A program made the position numbers and the translations under genes. Shown here in pieces: positions 22,411 to 32,843 of a DNA stretch of 64,000 bases. The notes beneath the pieces are model-generated. The model searched no databases, was not told the DNA's origin, and saw nothing but the letters and a program-made list of their open reading frames with translations. The stretch's first letter is position 1. Each line of letters begins with the position of its first letter. The DNA comes from Brevundimonas vitisensis (GTDB lineage Bacteria > Pseudomonadota > Alphaproteobacteria > Caulobacterales > Caulobacteraceae): positions 2,070,501-2,134,500 of the forward strand of contig NZ_CP067977.1 in the NCBI RefSeq assembly GCF_016656965.1. Reading direction: 5' to 3'.

Positions 22411-23198
22411 TCAGGTCCGCCGATACGTCCCGCGCCCGTTGAACGCCAACCAGCCCGGTCGCGCAGCACCTGAAGCTGCTGCCTGATCTTGGGGCGGACA
22501 TTGTTGTTCCCAGGATAGAGCGCCGAGAGCGTCGCCTCATGGGCATAGACGTCGTCGAGGGCCAACTCTGGCCGCCTGACCGCCTCCACCGCCCGCATGA
22601 CGCCCAGCAGCCAGCCGCGCGCATTCAGGCTGGCGTCCTTCAAGAACAGGGTGGAGCGCCAGCGGTCCACCACTTCGGCGCGGGGCGAAACCACGCCGCT
22701 GATGATCAGGGGGATGCGTCCAGACAACGGCACGTCGCCGATCAGGATGTTGCAGCCCTGCCATCCGGCGCGGCGGGCGTTCGGGCCGAGTGGCTTTCGC
22801 GGTTCGATCAGGTCGACGGTGAAGAAGTAACGGGGCACGACGATCAGGTCGGTGACGCGGGTGCGGCCCGGATCGTAGCTCATGACCATCAGGCTTGGGT
22901 TGTTCCGCGCCTTCAGCCGCGCGGTCATCGTGCCATATGCACCGTCCATGATCCGCCGCTTGATCGGCCCGCGTTGAGCCTTGAGCTCATATTCTTCGGC
23001 GCAGACGGAGCAGTGAAAGTCCGCCACGGGCGAGTTGGCCTTGAAGGCGGACAGAGGCTCCGCGCCGCAGGAGGGACAGAAGCCGTGCATCGCCATCCAG
23101 CCCTCGGACAAGACGCGGACGTTCTGCGGTGCGCTGGCGAAGACGGCAGTGTCCTCGGCGAAGCCGAGATTGCGGAAGGGTTCGTCGTCGGCGGCCAT
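22411..23198 (-). pseudogene. DpnI-like methyl-directed restriction endonuclease, apparent one-base frameshift near 3' end
   Basis: The protein closely follows DpnI from Streptococcus. Cysteine pairs CPSC (41-44) and CSVC (63-66) form the zinc site. The PD-D/ExK catalytic set is Asp60, Glu71 and Lys73 (PVADFHCSVC / EEYELKAQRG), with the same spacing as DpnI Asp53/Glu64/Lys66. The C-terminal winged helix begins near KIRQQLQVLRD. After codon ~248 the frame is lost. One extra G in the GGG run at 22454-22456 restores an ending GWLAFNGRGTYRRT and a stop at 22411, giving 262 residues against 254 in DpnI. DpnI cuts GATC only when the adenine is methylated, so it attacks DNA from Dam-positive sources. 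Either a real frameshift or a sequencing error. Confidence 0.85.
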
Positions 23199-23289
23199 GC
23201 CGCAGCATGGCGGCAGCTTGGCTAATTAGCCCTTACCGCGTGTGTAGTCGCTAATGACATCGAGCGCGGTAAGACCGTCCCCGCCTCTC

Positions 23290-23523
23290 TCAACCCGGGT
23301 GTCGAAGCGGGTCATCGCCATAGGTCCACTCAGTCCTCCATTTCGCATCAGCACCTTGCACGAGAACTTGGGAAGGCTGGCCCGCTTTCCACCATCCCAA
23401 CGCGTGCCCACGAGCAGCTTGGATCGCAGCGGCCTGAGTCAAATGGCTGCTGACCAGCCCCCCTTCGCACCTGACACCCCACTGCGTGCCGTTCACCACA
23501 ACGTAAAAAATCTTCCTGGCCAT
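23290..23523 (-). CDS. DUF2188-like small protein
   Basis: 77 residues. It opens with ARKIFYVVVNGTQWGVRCEG, then TQAAAIQAARGHALG and SQVLVQGADAKWRTEWTYGD. This is the DUF2188 pattern: two strands, a helix bearing Ala and Arg, and a final strand pair ending in W-x-TYG. The function is unknown. Such proteins often sit in accessory regions. Purine-rich GGAG lies about 14 bases upstream of the start. The short frame beginning at 23411 overlaps it and is probably shadow. Confidence 0.7.
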   Translation of the reverse strand: MARKIFYVVVNGTQWGVRCEGGLVSSHLTQAAAIQAARGHALGWWKAGQPSQVLVQGADAKWRTEWTYGDDPLRHPG

Positions 23524-23620
23524 ATCGCAAAAAATCTCCGTCCAGCCGTAGGAGATAACCCGACATTAGGTTACCCCTCCGATGGTGACACACAGGTGGA
23601 CACCAGAGTGGACATTTTCA

Positions 23621-24943
23621 ATGGCGAAATCGAAGAACCCCGGAACTACCGAACCTACATCGCTCAAGATTCGGTCAAACGGTGAGTCATACCTTCGGAC
23701 GCATCCGTGGCTTGTCTTTGGCCTTCCGGATACCCGGGAATGGCCAGCGCGCCTTTGGCTGGCCTTGGGGGAAGCAAGTTCCAAATGCCATCACCTAGCG
23801 GGCGTGCCGCTAATGCCCGAGTTTGCAAAGAACCTGCATCGCGTTTTCCTAGCCAAAGGCGTTCACGCTACGGCAGCGATCGAGGGTAACACGCTCACCG
23901 AGGCGCAGGTTTTGCGAATCGTCGAAGGCGAGCGCACGACGCCGCTATCACAAAAGTATCTTGAACAGGAGATTACAAATGTCCTCGGCGTGGCCAACAG
24001 TATTGTTGAAGAGATCGAAATAAACGGTCGTCAACCGCTGACTGTACAAGATATAAAAGACTATAATGCGGATATTTTGTATGGTCTCGAATTAGAAGAT
24101 CACGTTGACCCTGGCAAATTTAGAACATGCTCGGTTGGAGTGTTCGACTATAAAGCGCCAGATTGGGAAGACTGTGACTCGCTCATGGAAAGACTCTGTG
24201 ACTGGCTAAACACCGGATTCGAACCCCCTGAAGCCGAAGATGCTATCGTCTACGGAATCATAAAGTCCGTGATTGCGCACGTCTATCTCGCGTGGATTCA
24301 CCCATTTGGAGACGGAAACGGTCGGACGGCCAGGATGTTAGAGGTTCGCTTCCTGATGGAGGCGGGCGTGGCTTCTTCCGCCGTTCACCTTCTTAGTAAT
24401 CACTACAACAAGACCCGAGGTGACTACTACAGGCGGCTTTCCGACGCCTCGAAGAAGGACGATCTGGTCGGCTTTCTCTCTTACGCGACACGAGGCTTTG
24501 TTGATCAACTAAGGATGCAAATCCTGTACGTAAAGAGACAGCAATGGCACGTTGCGTGGGTCTCTTATGTCCATGAATATTTCGGCACGGAGAAAACTAT
24601 TGCCGATAAACGCCAGATTTGCTTACTTCTCGCGCTGTCGCAAAATCGAGGCTATACACCGGTTCAAAAACTAAGGCACATGTCTCCCGTTTTGGCCGAA
24701 ATGTATGCAAATAAAACCGCCAAAACGATATCGAGAGATCTAAACTCACTTCTTTCCGCTGAATTAATTGAGCGCACTAAAGCTGGCGTGAGAGCAAGAA
24801 CGGAAATAATACTTGCGTTCCTGCCCAAACAAAAGCTGGACACAGATTTTATCGGCGTCGATTATGACGATTTGCTTAAGCAAAGGCTTGAAGAACTTGA
24901 TCGCGATCTGCTGCCATTTGGCCGCGCGATAAGCGATGCGTGA
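23621..24943 (+). CDS. Fic-domain AMP transferase, class II-like
   Basis: About 440 residues from ATG 23621; an earlier GTG/ATG is possible but has no better signal. The Fic core motif HPFGDGNGRTAR (residues 227-238) contains the catalytic His and the anion-binding loop. An inhibitory helix TAAIEGNTLT (84-93) upstream fits the (S/T)xxxE(G/N) motif, so the enzyme is normally self-restrained. A C-terminal helical region after about 300 includes a winged-helix-like part (KTAKTISRDLNSLLSAELIE). Fic enzymes usually transfer AMP to a target protein. The gene is strikingly AT-rich (for example 23990-24170) and so was probably acquired recently. No small antitoxin gene is adjacent. Confidence 0.9.
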   Translation: MAKSKNPGTTEPTSLKIRSNGESYLRTHPWLVFGLPDTREWPARLWLALGEASSKCHHLAGVPLMPEFAKNLHRVFLAKGVHATAAIEGNTLTEAQVLRIVEGERTTPLSQKYLEQEITNVLGVANSIVEEIEINGRQPLTVQDIKDYNADILYGLELEDHVDPGKFRTCSVGVFDYKAPDWEDCDSLMERLCDWLNTGFEPPEAEDAIVYGIIKSVIAHVYLAWIHPFGDGNGRTARMLEVRFLMEAGVASSAVHLLSNHYNKTRGDYYRRLSDASKKDDLVGFLSYATRGFVDQLRMQILYVKRQQWHVAWVSYVHEYFGTEKTIADKRQICLLLALSQNRGYTPVQKLRHMSPVLAEMYANKTAKTISRDLNSLLSAELIERTKAGVRARTEIILAFLPKQKLDTDFIGVDYDDLLKQRLEELDRDLLPFGRAISDA

Positions 24944-24949
24944 TGCCCC

Positions 24950-27322
<2,373 letters not shown>

Positions 27323-27412
27323 GAACACAACTTAGGATGCGGCAGGCCGGATCGCCAGAGGTCGGGGGTGCCGGTGGCTTGACGAATCAGCGCTGGGGGC
27401 CTGCCTTTGGTC

Positions 27413-28165
27413 ATGCTCAACTTCCGGACAGGCGCATATGCGGTGGCGATGGGGGCGTGTCTCGTCCTGATGTCCTGCGCGCCCCGGAGCAGCGAGCGGC
27501 CGTATACGCCCGGCGACGGCCCGCCGCGGCCCGCTCCCGCAGCCGCCGCTCCTGCCGATGCCGGCCTGATCGATGCGCCGATCGATGGCCAGACGCGGTC
27601 GCGGATCGCGCGGGCCGCCGGGGCAGGTGTCGCGGCCTGCGCGGCCAGCCTGGGCGCGGCGAGGGTGACTTTCGATCCCGTGCCCGACCGCGTGGATTCG
27701 GCGACCTGCGGGCTCAGCCAAGCGGGCGTGCTGGCGGTGGACCTGGGCACGGTAGCACGGCTGGCTCCGGCCGCCCCGACCATGACGTGCGAGACGGCCC
27801 TGGCGTTCAGCGTCTGGCGCAGACAGTCGGTGGAGCCGGCGGCGCGTGAAATCTTCGGCCAGGATGTGGTCCAGATCGACCATTTCGGCACCTATGCGTG
27901 TCGCAGCGTCAGCAACCGGCCAGGGGCCCGGCCCAGCGCTCATTCCCTGGCCGCCGCCATCGACTTCGGCGGGGTGCGCCTGCGGGACGGGCGGCGGATC
28001 ACCGTCGCGGCCGACTGGCGCGGCGACACGGATGAGGCGCGGTTCCTGCGCCGCATCCGCGACGATGCCTGCCGTATCTTCGGCACGGTGCTCAGCCCCG
28101 ACTATGACGCGCCGCACCAGGATCACCTGCACCTGGAACCGGGGGCCCGACCCTTCTGCCGCTGA
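27413..28165 (+). CDS. Extensin-like family lipoprotein
   Basis: About 250 residues. It has a lipoprotein signal ending VLMSCAPRS with Cys at about residue 22, a proline-rich linker, and an extensin-like C-terminal domain with SAHSLAAAIDFGG (about 180-192) and HQDHLHLEPGARPFC near the end. The clustered histidines and aspartate recall zinc-dependent peptidoglycan peptidases of the M15/VanX type, so a cell-wall role is likely. The ATG at 27413 is preferred to an upstream TTG. It is divergent from uvrB. Confidence 0.82.
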   Translation: MLNFRTGAYAVAMGACLVLMSCAPRSSERPYTPGDGPPRPAPAAAAPADAGLIDAPIDGQTRSRIARAAGAGVAACAASLGAARVTFDPVPDRVDSATCGLSQAGVLAVDLGTVARLAPAAPTMTCETALAFSVWRRQSVEPAAREIFGQDVVQIDHFGTYACRSVSNRPGARPSAHSLAAAIDFGGVRLRDGRRITVAADWRGDTDEARFLRRIRDDACRIFGTVLSPDYDAPHQDHLHLEPGARPFCR

Positions 28166-28243
28166 GGTGCCAGGTCCGATCAAGGTTCGCTGATGAGGAT
28201 TTCGCAGGATGTCGGCCCGGTCGCGGACTGCTAGCGTGCGGCC

Positions 28244-29530
28244 ATGACCGATACGCCCTCCACCTCGCCCTCGCCTCACCGGTCCAGGCTGCCGTCGCTC
28301 AGTCTGATGGTGCTGGCGGCCTTGGCGACGGGACTGGTGGCGGGGGCCTGGGCTCAGACAGCCGGTCTGCCGGGCGGGACGGCAACCGCCGATATGGTCG
28401 CAGCCCTGGGGCAGTTGTGGCTGAATGCTCTGCGAATGACGATCGTGCCGCTGGTCTTTTCGCTTCTGGTGGTCGGCATTGCCTCGATCGCAGACGCGGC
28501 GCGAACGGGGCGAACGGCGGCCCGGGCCGTGGCGATCTTTGCGGTGCTGATCGTGGGAGCCACCCTTTATGCCATCGGCGCCGCCTATAGCCTGCTGGCC
28601 CTGTGGCCGATCGATCCGGCTGGCGGTGCCGCCCTGGTGGCCGGAGCGCCGCCCGCGCCTGAGGGCATCGGCCAGACGGCACCCTTCTCGGCCTTCGTCC
28701 AGACCATCGCCCCGGCCAATCCGATCCGGGCGGCGGCCGAGGATGCGATCCTGGGGCTGGTGGTGTTTGCCGTCTTCTTTGGTTTTGCGGCCTCGCGCCT
28801 GCCCGAGCGTCTCCGGGTGCCTCTGGTCACGCTGTTCGAAGCGGTGGCCGAGACCATGATCGTGATCGTGCGCTGGGTCTTGGCCGCCGCGCCCTTGGGG
28901 GTATTCGCCCTGTCCCTGGGGGTTGGACTGTCAGCGGGGATCGGCGCGGCGGGAACCCTGGTCCACTATGTGGCCGTCATCTCTTTGTCCTGCCTGGGCA
29001 TCACCCTGCTGATGTATCCTCTGGTCGCCCTGTTCGGTCGGGTCAGTCTGTTCCGCTTTGCGCGGGCAGCGGCTCCGGCCCAGGTGGTGGCCTTCTCGAC
29101 CCAGTCGTCCCTGGCCAGTCTGCCGGTGATGGTCGAGCGGGCGGTCGATGCCTTGGGTATCAGCCGAGCCGGTGCCGGTCTGGTTCTGCCGCTGGCGGTG
29201 GCGGTCTTCCGCATTACCAGTCCGGTGGCCAATCTGGGGGTGGCGGTCTACGTCGCCCACCTGTTCGGACTGGAGCCGTCGGCAGGCCAGCTGATTGCGG
29301 CGGGACTGGCCGCCATACTGGTGTCGATCGGCACGGTTGGCCTGCCCGGACAGGTGTCCTTCTTCGCCTCCATCGCCCCAATCTGCATCGCGATGGGCGT
29401 GCCGCTGGAGGTTCTGCCTCTGTTGCTGGCGGTAGAGGTCATTCCGGACATTTTTCGCACCGTCGGCAATGTGACCGCCGACCTGGCCGTGACGCGCCTG
29501 GTCGAGAGACCGGAAGCCGAGCCTCGCTAA
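28244..29530 (+). CDS. Dicarboxylate/amino acid:cation symporter (SDF family)
   Basis: 428 residues, normal size for the family. Hydrophobic helices run through the whole length. The C-terminal core holds QVVAFSTQSSLASLPVMVER (serine-rich re-entrant loop, about 283-302), PLAVAVFRITSPVANLGVAV and the second re-entrant loop IGTVGLPGQVSFFASIAPIC. These bind substrate and sodium or protons. It would import C4-dicarboxylates or acidic amino acids across the inner membrane. It precedes a PadR regulator that reads the same way but has its own operator. Confidence 0.93.
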   Translation: MTDTPSTSPSPHRSRLPSLSLMVLAALATGLVAGAWAQTAGLPGGTATADMVAALGQLWLNALRMTIVPLVFSLLVVGIASIADAARTGRTAARAVAIFAVLIVGATLYAIGAAYSLLALWPIDPAGGAALVAGAPPAPEGIGQTAPFSAFVQTIAPANPIRAAAEDAILGLVVFAVFFGFAASRLPERLRVPLVTLFEAVAETMIVIVRWVLAAAPLGVFALSLGVGLSAGIGAAGTLVHYVAVISLSCLGITLLMYPLVALFGRVSLFRFARAAAPAQVVAFSTQSSLASLPVMVERAVDALGISRAGAGLVLPLAVAVFRITSPVANLGVAVYVAHLFGLEPSAGQLIAAGLAAILVSIGTVGLPGQVSFFASIAPICIAMGVPLEVLPLLLAVEVIPDIFRTVGNVTADLAVTRLVERPEAEPR

Positions 29531-29539
29531 GCTGTCAGA

Positions 29540-29582
29540 TTGACTCTGTCGCACAGTGTGCGGCATACACTGTGTGTCACAC
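29540..29582 (+). promoter_or_regulatory. Promoter with inverted repeat upstream of padR-like gene
   Basis: TTGACT at 29540-29545 and CATACA near 29564-29569 (18-base spacer) form a plausible promoter. Across it lies CACAGTGT (29552-29559) with ACACTGTG (29567-29574), perfect 8-base arms 7 bases apart. A further GTGTG-T-CACAC dyad lies at 29572-29582. PadR regulators bind such AT/GT dyads, so autoregulation is likely. Confidence 0.6.
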
Positions 29583-29606
29583 ACTATGTGGCGGACAGGG
29601 CGTGCA

Positions 29607-29936
29607 ATGGCTTTGGATCCGGAACAGTTCGATTCCATGCGGCTGGAGCTGCGGCGTGGGTCTCTGGTCCTGGCTGTCCTGGCCCGGCTGAGAGAGGAAC
29701 GCTACGGCTATACCCTGCGTCAGGCCTTGGCCGCTGACGGGCTGGAGATGGAGGAATCAACCCTCTATCCGCTGCTGCGTCGACTAGAGAGCCAGGGCCT
29801 GCTGATCAGCGAATGGCGCGAGGAAGAGAAGCGCAGGAAGCGCTTCTACCGCCTGTCGCCGGGCGGGGTCGCCATGCTGGCCGAACTGACCGCCGAATGG
29901 CGCGGCATCAATGCGTCGCTTGAGAAGATTTTGTGA
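29607..29936 (+). CDS. PadR-family transcriptional regulator
   Basis: 109 residues from ATG 29607; an upstream GTG would place the dyads inside the gene. The winged helix is clear: SLVLAVLARLREERYGYTLR, MEESTLYPLLRRLESQGLLI and KRRKRFYRLSPGGVAMLAEL. PadR proteins are dimeric repressors. It is followed 25 bases later by a HAAS-domain membrane protein, a pairing that recurs in bacteria, with the regulator controlling the membrane protein. Confidence 0.9.
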   Translation: MALDPEQFDSMRLELRRGSLVLAVLARLREERYGYTLRQALAADGLEMEESTLYPLLRRLESQGLLISEWREEEKRRKRFYRLSPGGVAMLAELTAEWRGINASLEKIL

Positions 29937-29961
29937 CCGATCAACGGGTTGGGGGACCGAC

Positions 29962-31083
29962 ATGACCATGCTCGACACCTATCTGGATGCTGTGGCGGCG
30001 CAGCTGCCGCGCGATACCCGCGACGACATCGTCGCCGAACTGCGCGACACATTGCTGAACCGCTTCGAGGAGCGAGAGGCCGAACTGGGCCGCGCGCTGA
30101 GCGATGACGAACGCGAAGACATCCTGCGAGCCATGGGTCATCCGTTGGTCGTGGCGGCCCGCTATGGCAGGGGGCCGCAGAGCCTGATCGGGCCAGAGCT
30201 GTTTCCCTATTGGCTGTTTGCGGTGAAGGCGGGTCTGTTCATCCTGCTGGCGGTGCAGGCGCTGGGTCTGGTCATTCACCTCGTGTCGGGCACGCCGAAT
30301 TTCGGCCAGTCGATCTCCCAGGCCTTCCACGGCTTCTTCGGCAGCGCCCTGACCCTGATCGGCGTGGCCACGGTCGCCGGTGCCGTTCTGGACTGGCAGA
30401 ACATTCGCCCCGACTTCCTGACGAAGTGGAAGGTGAAGGATCTGGCCGCGCTGCGTCTCAGCGACCCGGCCAACTGGGCGACGGGCATGGCGGGGGCCGA
30501 TCTGAATGCAAAGCCCTCGGCCTACAGGCCCCGCCCGGCTCCCAAGCCCATGCCGGGGGCCGACGCCCTGTGGGGCGTGATCGCCGGGATCGTGTTCGTG
30601 CTGTGGTGGATCGGTGCGCTCCGGGGAGTGGGCATGACGGCCGTATCCTTCGGACGCGAAGACATGGTGTTTCAGCCTGCGCCCATCTGGGCCGCCCTGT
30701 TCACGCCGATCCTGGCCTATGCCTTGTCGGGCGTCGCGGTCGATCTGCTGACCGTGGTGCGTCCGAGTGCGATCAAGCTGCGGGCTCTGTTCCGAATCCC
30801 GTTGGCGGCGGCAGGGCTGTGGCTGGCTTCCGTCCTTTACCAGGCCGGAACCTGGTTCACGCTCAGCCAGGATGGCGTGACTGCTCTGGTCGGTCCGGCG
30901 GGACGGTATCTGGCCCCGGATGCCTGGCCGCGCATGGCCGCCGCCGGAAAAGACATCGACGGTGCCGGTCTGATCTTGAGCACCATCCTCACCTGGGTGC
31001 TGGCCATCATCGCCGTCAGTCTTGTCTGTTCGATCCTGCTCAATCTGTGGCGGCTGGTTCGACCCGCCCGAGACAGGGTTTGA
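29962..31083 (+). CDS. HAAS-domain integral membrane protein
   Basis: 373 residues. The first 70 (TYLDAVAAQLPRDTRDDIVA, then ELRDTLLNRFEEREAELGRA) form the HAAS helical domain that typically accompanies PadR regulators. Several hydrophobic segments follow: about 90-110, 132-148, 213-233, 255-275, 285-305 and 335-360. The function is not known in detail; it may sense envelope state and signal to the PadR protein. It is preceded by a GGGGGACC ribosome-site-like stretch. Confidence 0.78.
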   Translation: MTMLDTYLDAVAAQLPRDTRDDIVAELRDTLLNRFEEREAELGRALSDDEREDILRAMGHPLVVAARYGRGPQSLIGPELFPYWLFAVKAGLFILLAVQALGLVIHLVSGTPNFGQSISQAFHGFFGSALTLIGVATVAGAVLDWQNIRPDFLTKWKVKDLAALRLSDPANWATGMAGADLNAKPSAYRPRPAPKPMPGADALWGVIAGIVFVLWWIGALRGVGMTAVSFGREDMVFQPAPIWAALFTPILAYALSGVAVDLLTVVRPSAIKLRALFRIPLAAAGLWLASVLYQAGTWFTLSQDGVTALVGPAGRYLAPDAWPRMAAAGKDIDGAGLILSTILTWVLAIIAVSLVCSILLNLWRLVRPARDRV

Positions 31084-31139
31084 GATCGATGTCCGAAAAC
31101 CGCGAGACTTGAGGGGCGGCCGGGCGCATCCTGTCTCGC

Positions 31140-32255
31140 ATGGAGATCGCACCGCCCCCTCTGGACCAGGATGCCTGCTATCGGGCGGTGCTGACGCGCG
31201 ATGCCCGTTTCGACGGGCGGTTCTTCGGGTGTGTGAAGACCACGGGCATCTATTGCCGTCCCGTCTGTCCGGCGCGGACCCCGCTGCGGCAAAACATGAT
31301 CTTCGTGGTGACTGCGGCGGCGGCAGAGGAGGCAGGCTTTCGGGCCTGTCTTCGCTGTCGGCCAGAAACCGCCCCGGACATGGGAGCCTGGCGCGGCACG
31401 TCCAACAGCGTCAGTCGGGCCCTTGCCCTGATCGAGGCGGGGGCGCTGGACGGAGGGGCGGGCGGTGAGGGGACGACCGAGGCCCTGGCCGAACGTCTGG
31501 GCATGGGGGACCGCCACCTGCGCCGCCTGTTTCGCCAGCATCTGGGGGCCGCTCCGGTCAGTGTGGCCCAGACCCGGCGTGTGCTGCTGGCCAAGACCCT
31601 GCTGCATCAGACAGGTCTGTCGATGGCCGAGGTGGCCCTGGCCTCCGGCTTCGGCAGCGTGCGGCGGTTCAATGAGACGTTCCAGGCCCTCTATGGTCGA
31701 CCGCCCTCGTCCCTGAGGCGAGGCCGCGAACGTCCTGGATCGACGCCCGGCATCGCCCTCAGCCTGCCCTATCGTCCACCTTATGATTGGGATGACATGA
31801 TCGGCGCGCTCGCGGCGCGTGGCGACGCTGTGGAGGCGGGGCGATGGTCGCGTGTCCTCTCGCCCGAGATCGATGGGACAGACGGCCGGGTCGGCGTCGA
31901 GCACCGCATCGGCGGGCGGCTTGATCTCCATGTCGAGGCCGCCGACTTGAAGGCACTGCCAGGCATACTGGCCCGGGTGCGCAGGGTTTTCGATCTTTCA
32001 GCGGACCCGGTGGCGATCGAGCGCGATCTGTCCGCTGACCCTCTGCTGGCGCCGCTTGTGGCCGCCCGGCCGGGCATGAGGCTGCCGGGAAGCTGGACCG
32101 ACCGCCCTGGCGACGCGCCGAACGATCGGTTGCTCGACGAGGCCCTGACCCTGCGTGCCGAGGCCTGGCGGCCATGGCGGGCCTATGCGGAACGGCACCT
32201 GCGCCTGGGCGGCGTCATCACCAAGGAGGACCACCATGTCCGCTGTGCAGCCTGA
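31140..32255 (+). CDS. Ada-like regulator with AraC HTH and AlkA remnant lacking the glycosylase core
   Basis: 371 residues. Residues 1-85 are the Ada methyl-phosphotriester domain; Cys39, Cys43, Cys70 and Cys73 match the Zn cysteines Cys38/42/69/72 of E. coli Ada. Residues 115-195 form the AraC-type helix-turn-helix. Residues 205-318 match the AlkA N-terminal domain (SLPYRPPYDWDDMIGALAAR). The protein then jumps from PGMRLPGSWT (residue 320) to EALTLRAEAWRPWRAYAERH (335-354), which is the end of AlkA. About 130 residues with the helix-hairpin-helix and catalytic Asp are absent, yet the frame stays open. It should sense alkylation and activate genes but not excise bases. Its end overlaps ogt by 20 bases. 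Confidence 0.85.
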   Translation: MEIAPPPLDQDACYRAVLTRDARFDGRFFGCVKTTGIYCRPVCPARTPLRQNMIFVVTAAAAEEAGFRACLRCRPETAPDMGAWRGTSNSVSRALALIEAGALDGGAGGEGTTEALAERLGMGDRHLRRLFRQHLGAAPVSVAQTRRVLLAKTLLHQTGLSMAEVALASGFGSVRRFNETFQALYGRPPSSLRRGRERPGSTPGIALSLPYRPPYDWDDMIGALAARGDAVEAGRWSRVLSPEIDGTDGRVGVEHRIGGRLDLHVEAADLKALPGILARVRRVFDLSADPVAIERDLSADPLLAPLVAARPGMRLPGSWTDRPGDAPNDRLLDEALTLRAEAWRPWRAYAERHLRLGGVITKEDHHVRCAA

Positions 32256-32763
32256 CACCCTGATGCTCACGCTCGACCGTATCGCGTCGCCTGTGGGGGA
32301 GGTGTTGCTGGTCACGGACGTGGACGGCGCGGTCCGGGCCCTCGATTTTGCCGACTATGAGCCGCGCATGATGCGTCTGCTGGGGCGGCACGCGCCCGGG
32401 GCCGTCCTGGTGGCGGGCCGGGCTCCGGAGAGTCTTCGGGCGGCGATACAGGCCTACTTCGGCGGGGATGTGCGGGCGCTCGACGCGGTGGGGGTAAAGA
32501 CCGCCGGCACCGCCTTTCAGCGCGCGGTCTGGGCTGCGCTGCGTGCCATTCCGGCCGGCCAGACCCGCAGCTACAGCCAGTTGGCCGCGGCGATCGGTGC
32601 GCCCAGGGCTGTGCGGGCCGCCGGTCTGGCCAATGGCCAGAACCCCATTGCGTTGATCGTCCCCTGCCACCGGGTGATCGGCACGAACGGCACCCTGACC
32701 GGCTATGCCGGCGGCATCGAGCGCAAGAGCTGGCTGCTGCGGCATGAGGGCGTCATCCTCTAG
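32236..32763 (+). CDS. ogt: Methylated-DNA-protein cysteine methyltransferase
   Basis: 175 residues. The active-site motif IVPCHRVIG places the methyl-accepting Cys at residue 144. Also visible are FQRAVWAALRAIPAGQTRSY and the helix-turn-helix QLAAAIGAPRAVRAAGLAN that inserts into the minor groove. It removes O6-methyl groups from guanine in a suicide reaction. ATG 32236 has an AAGGAGGA site, and the start lies inside the Ada-like gene, so the two are co-translated. Together they form a split version of E. coli Ada. Confidence 0.95.
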   Translation: MSAVQPDTLMLTLDRIASPVGEVLLVTDVDGAVRALDFADYEPRMMRLLGRHAPGAVLVAGRAPESLRAAIQAYFGGDVRALDAVGVKTAGTAFQRAVWAALRAIPAGQTRSYSQLAAAIGAPRAVRAAGLANGQNPIALIVPCHRVIGTNGTLTGYAGGIERKSWLLRHEGVIL

Positions 32764-32770
32764 TGTGCCC

Positions 32771-32828
32771 TTGCAATCCGTGCTGATCGGCCTAGATTGC
32801 GCCTGCTTATGCTGAATGTGAGCATAAG
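32771..32828 (+). promoter_or_regulatory. nad operon promoter and candidate NadQ operator
   Basis: TTGCAA (32771-32776) and TAGATT (32793-32798) with a 16-base spacer form a likely promoter. Over the expected start lies an inverted repeat CTTATGCT (32806-32813) and AGCATAAG (32821-32828), perfect 8-base arms with a 7-base spacer. The position is typical of repression. Alphaproteobacteria control nadABC with the regulator NadQ through a palindrome of this general form; the exact consensus is recalled, not checked. Confidence 0.6.
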
Positions 32829-32843
32829 GGTATGGAGGCGACG

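Noticed and set aside
22086..23198. A single 370-residue DpnI fusion protein
   Set aside because: The last 72 codons have their own strong ribosome site, and the DpnI-like part has a natural ending in another frame followed by a hairpin, so a frameshift explains the fusion better.
23226..23411. Minus-strand 61-codon frame overlapping the DUF2188-like gene
   Set aside because: The DUF2188-like frame accounts for most of the same DNA and has a recognisable pattern; this one does not.
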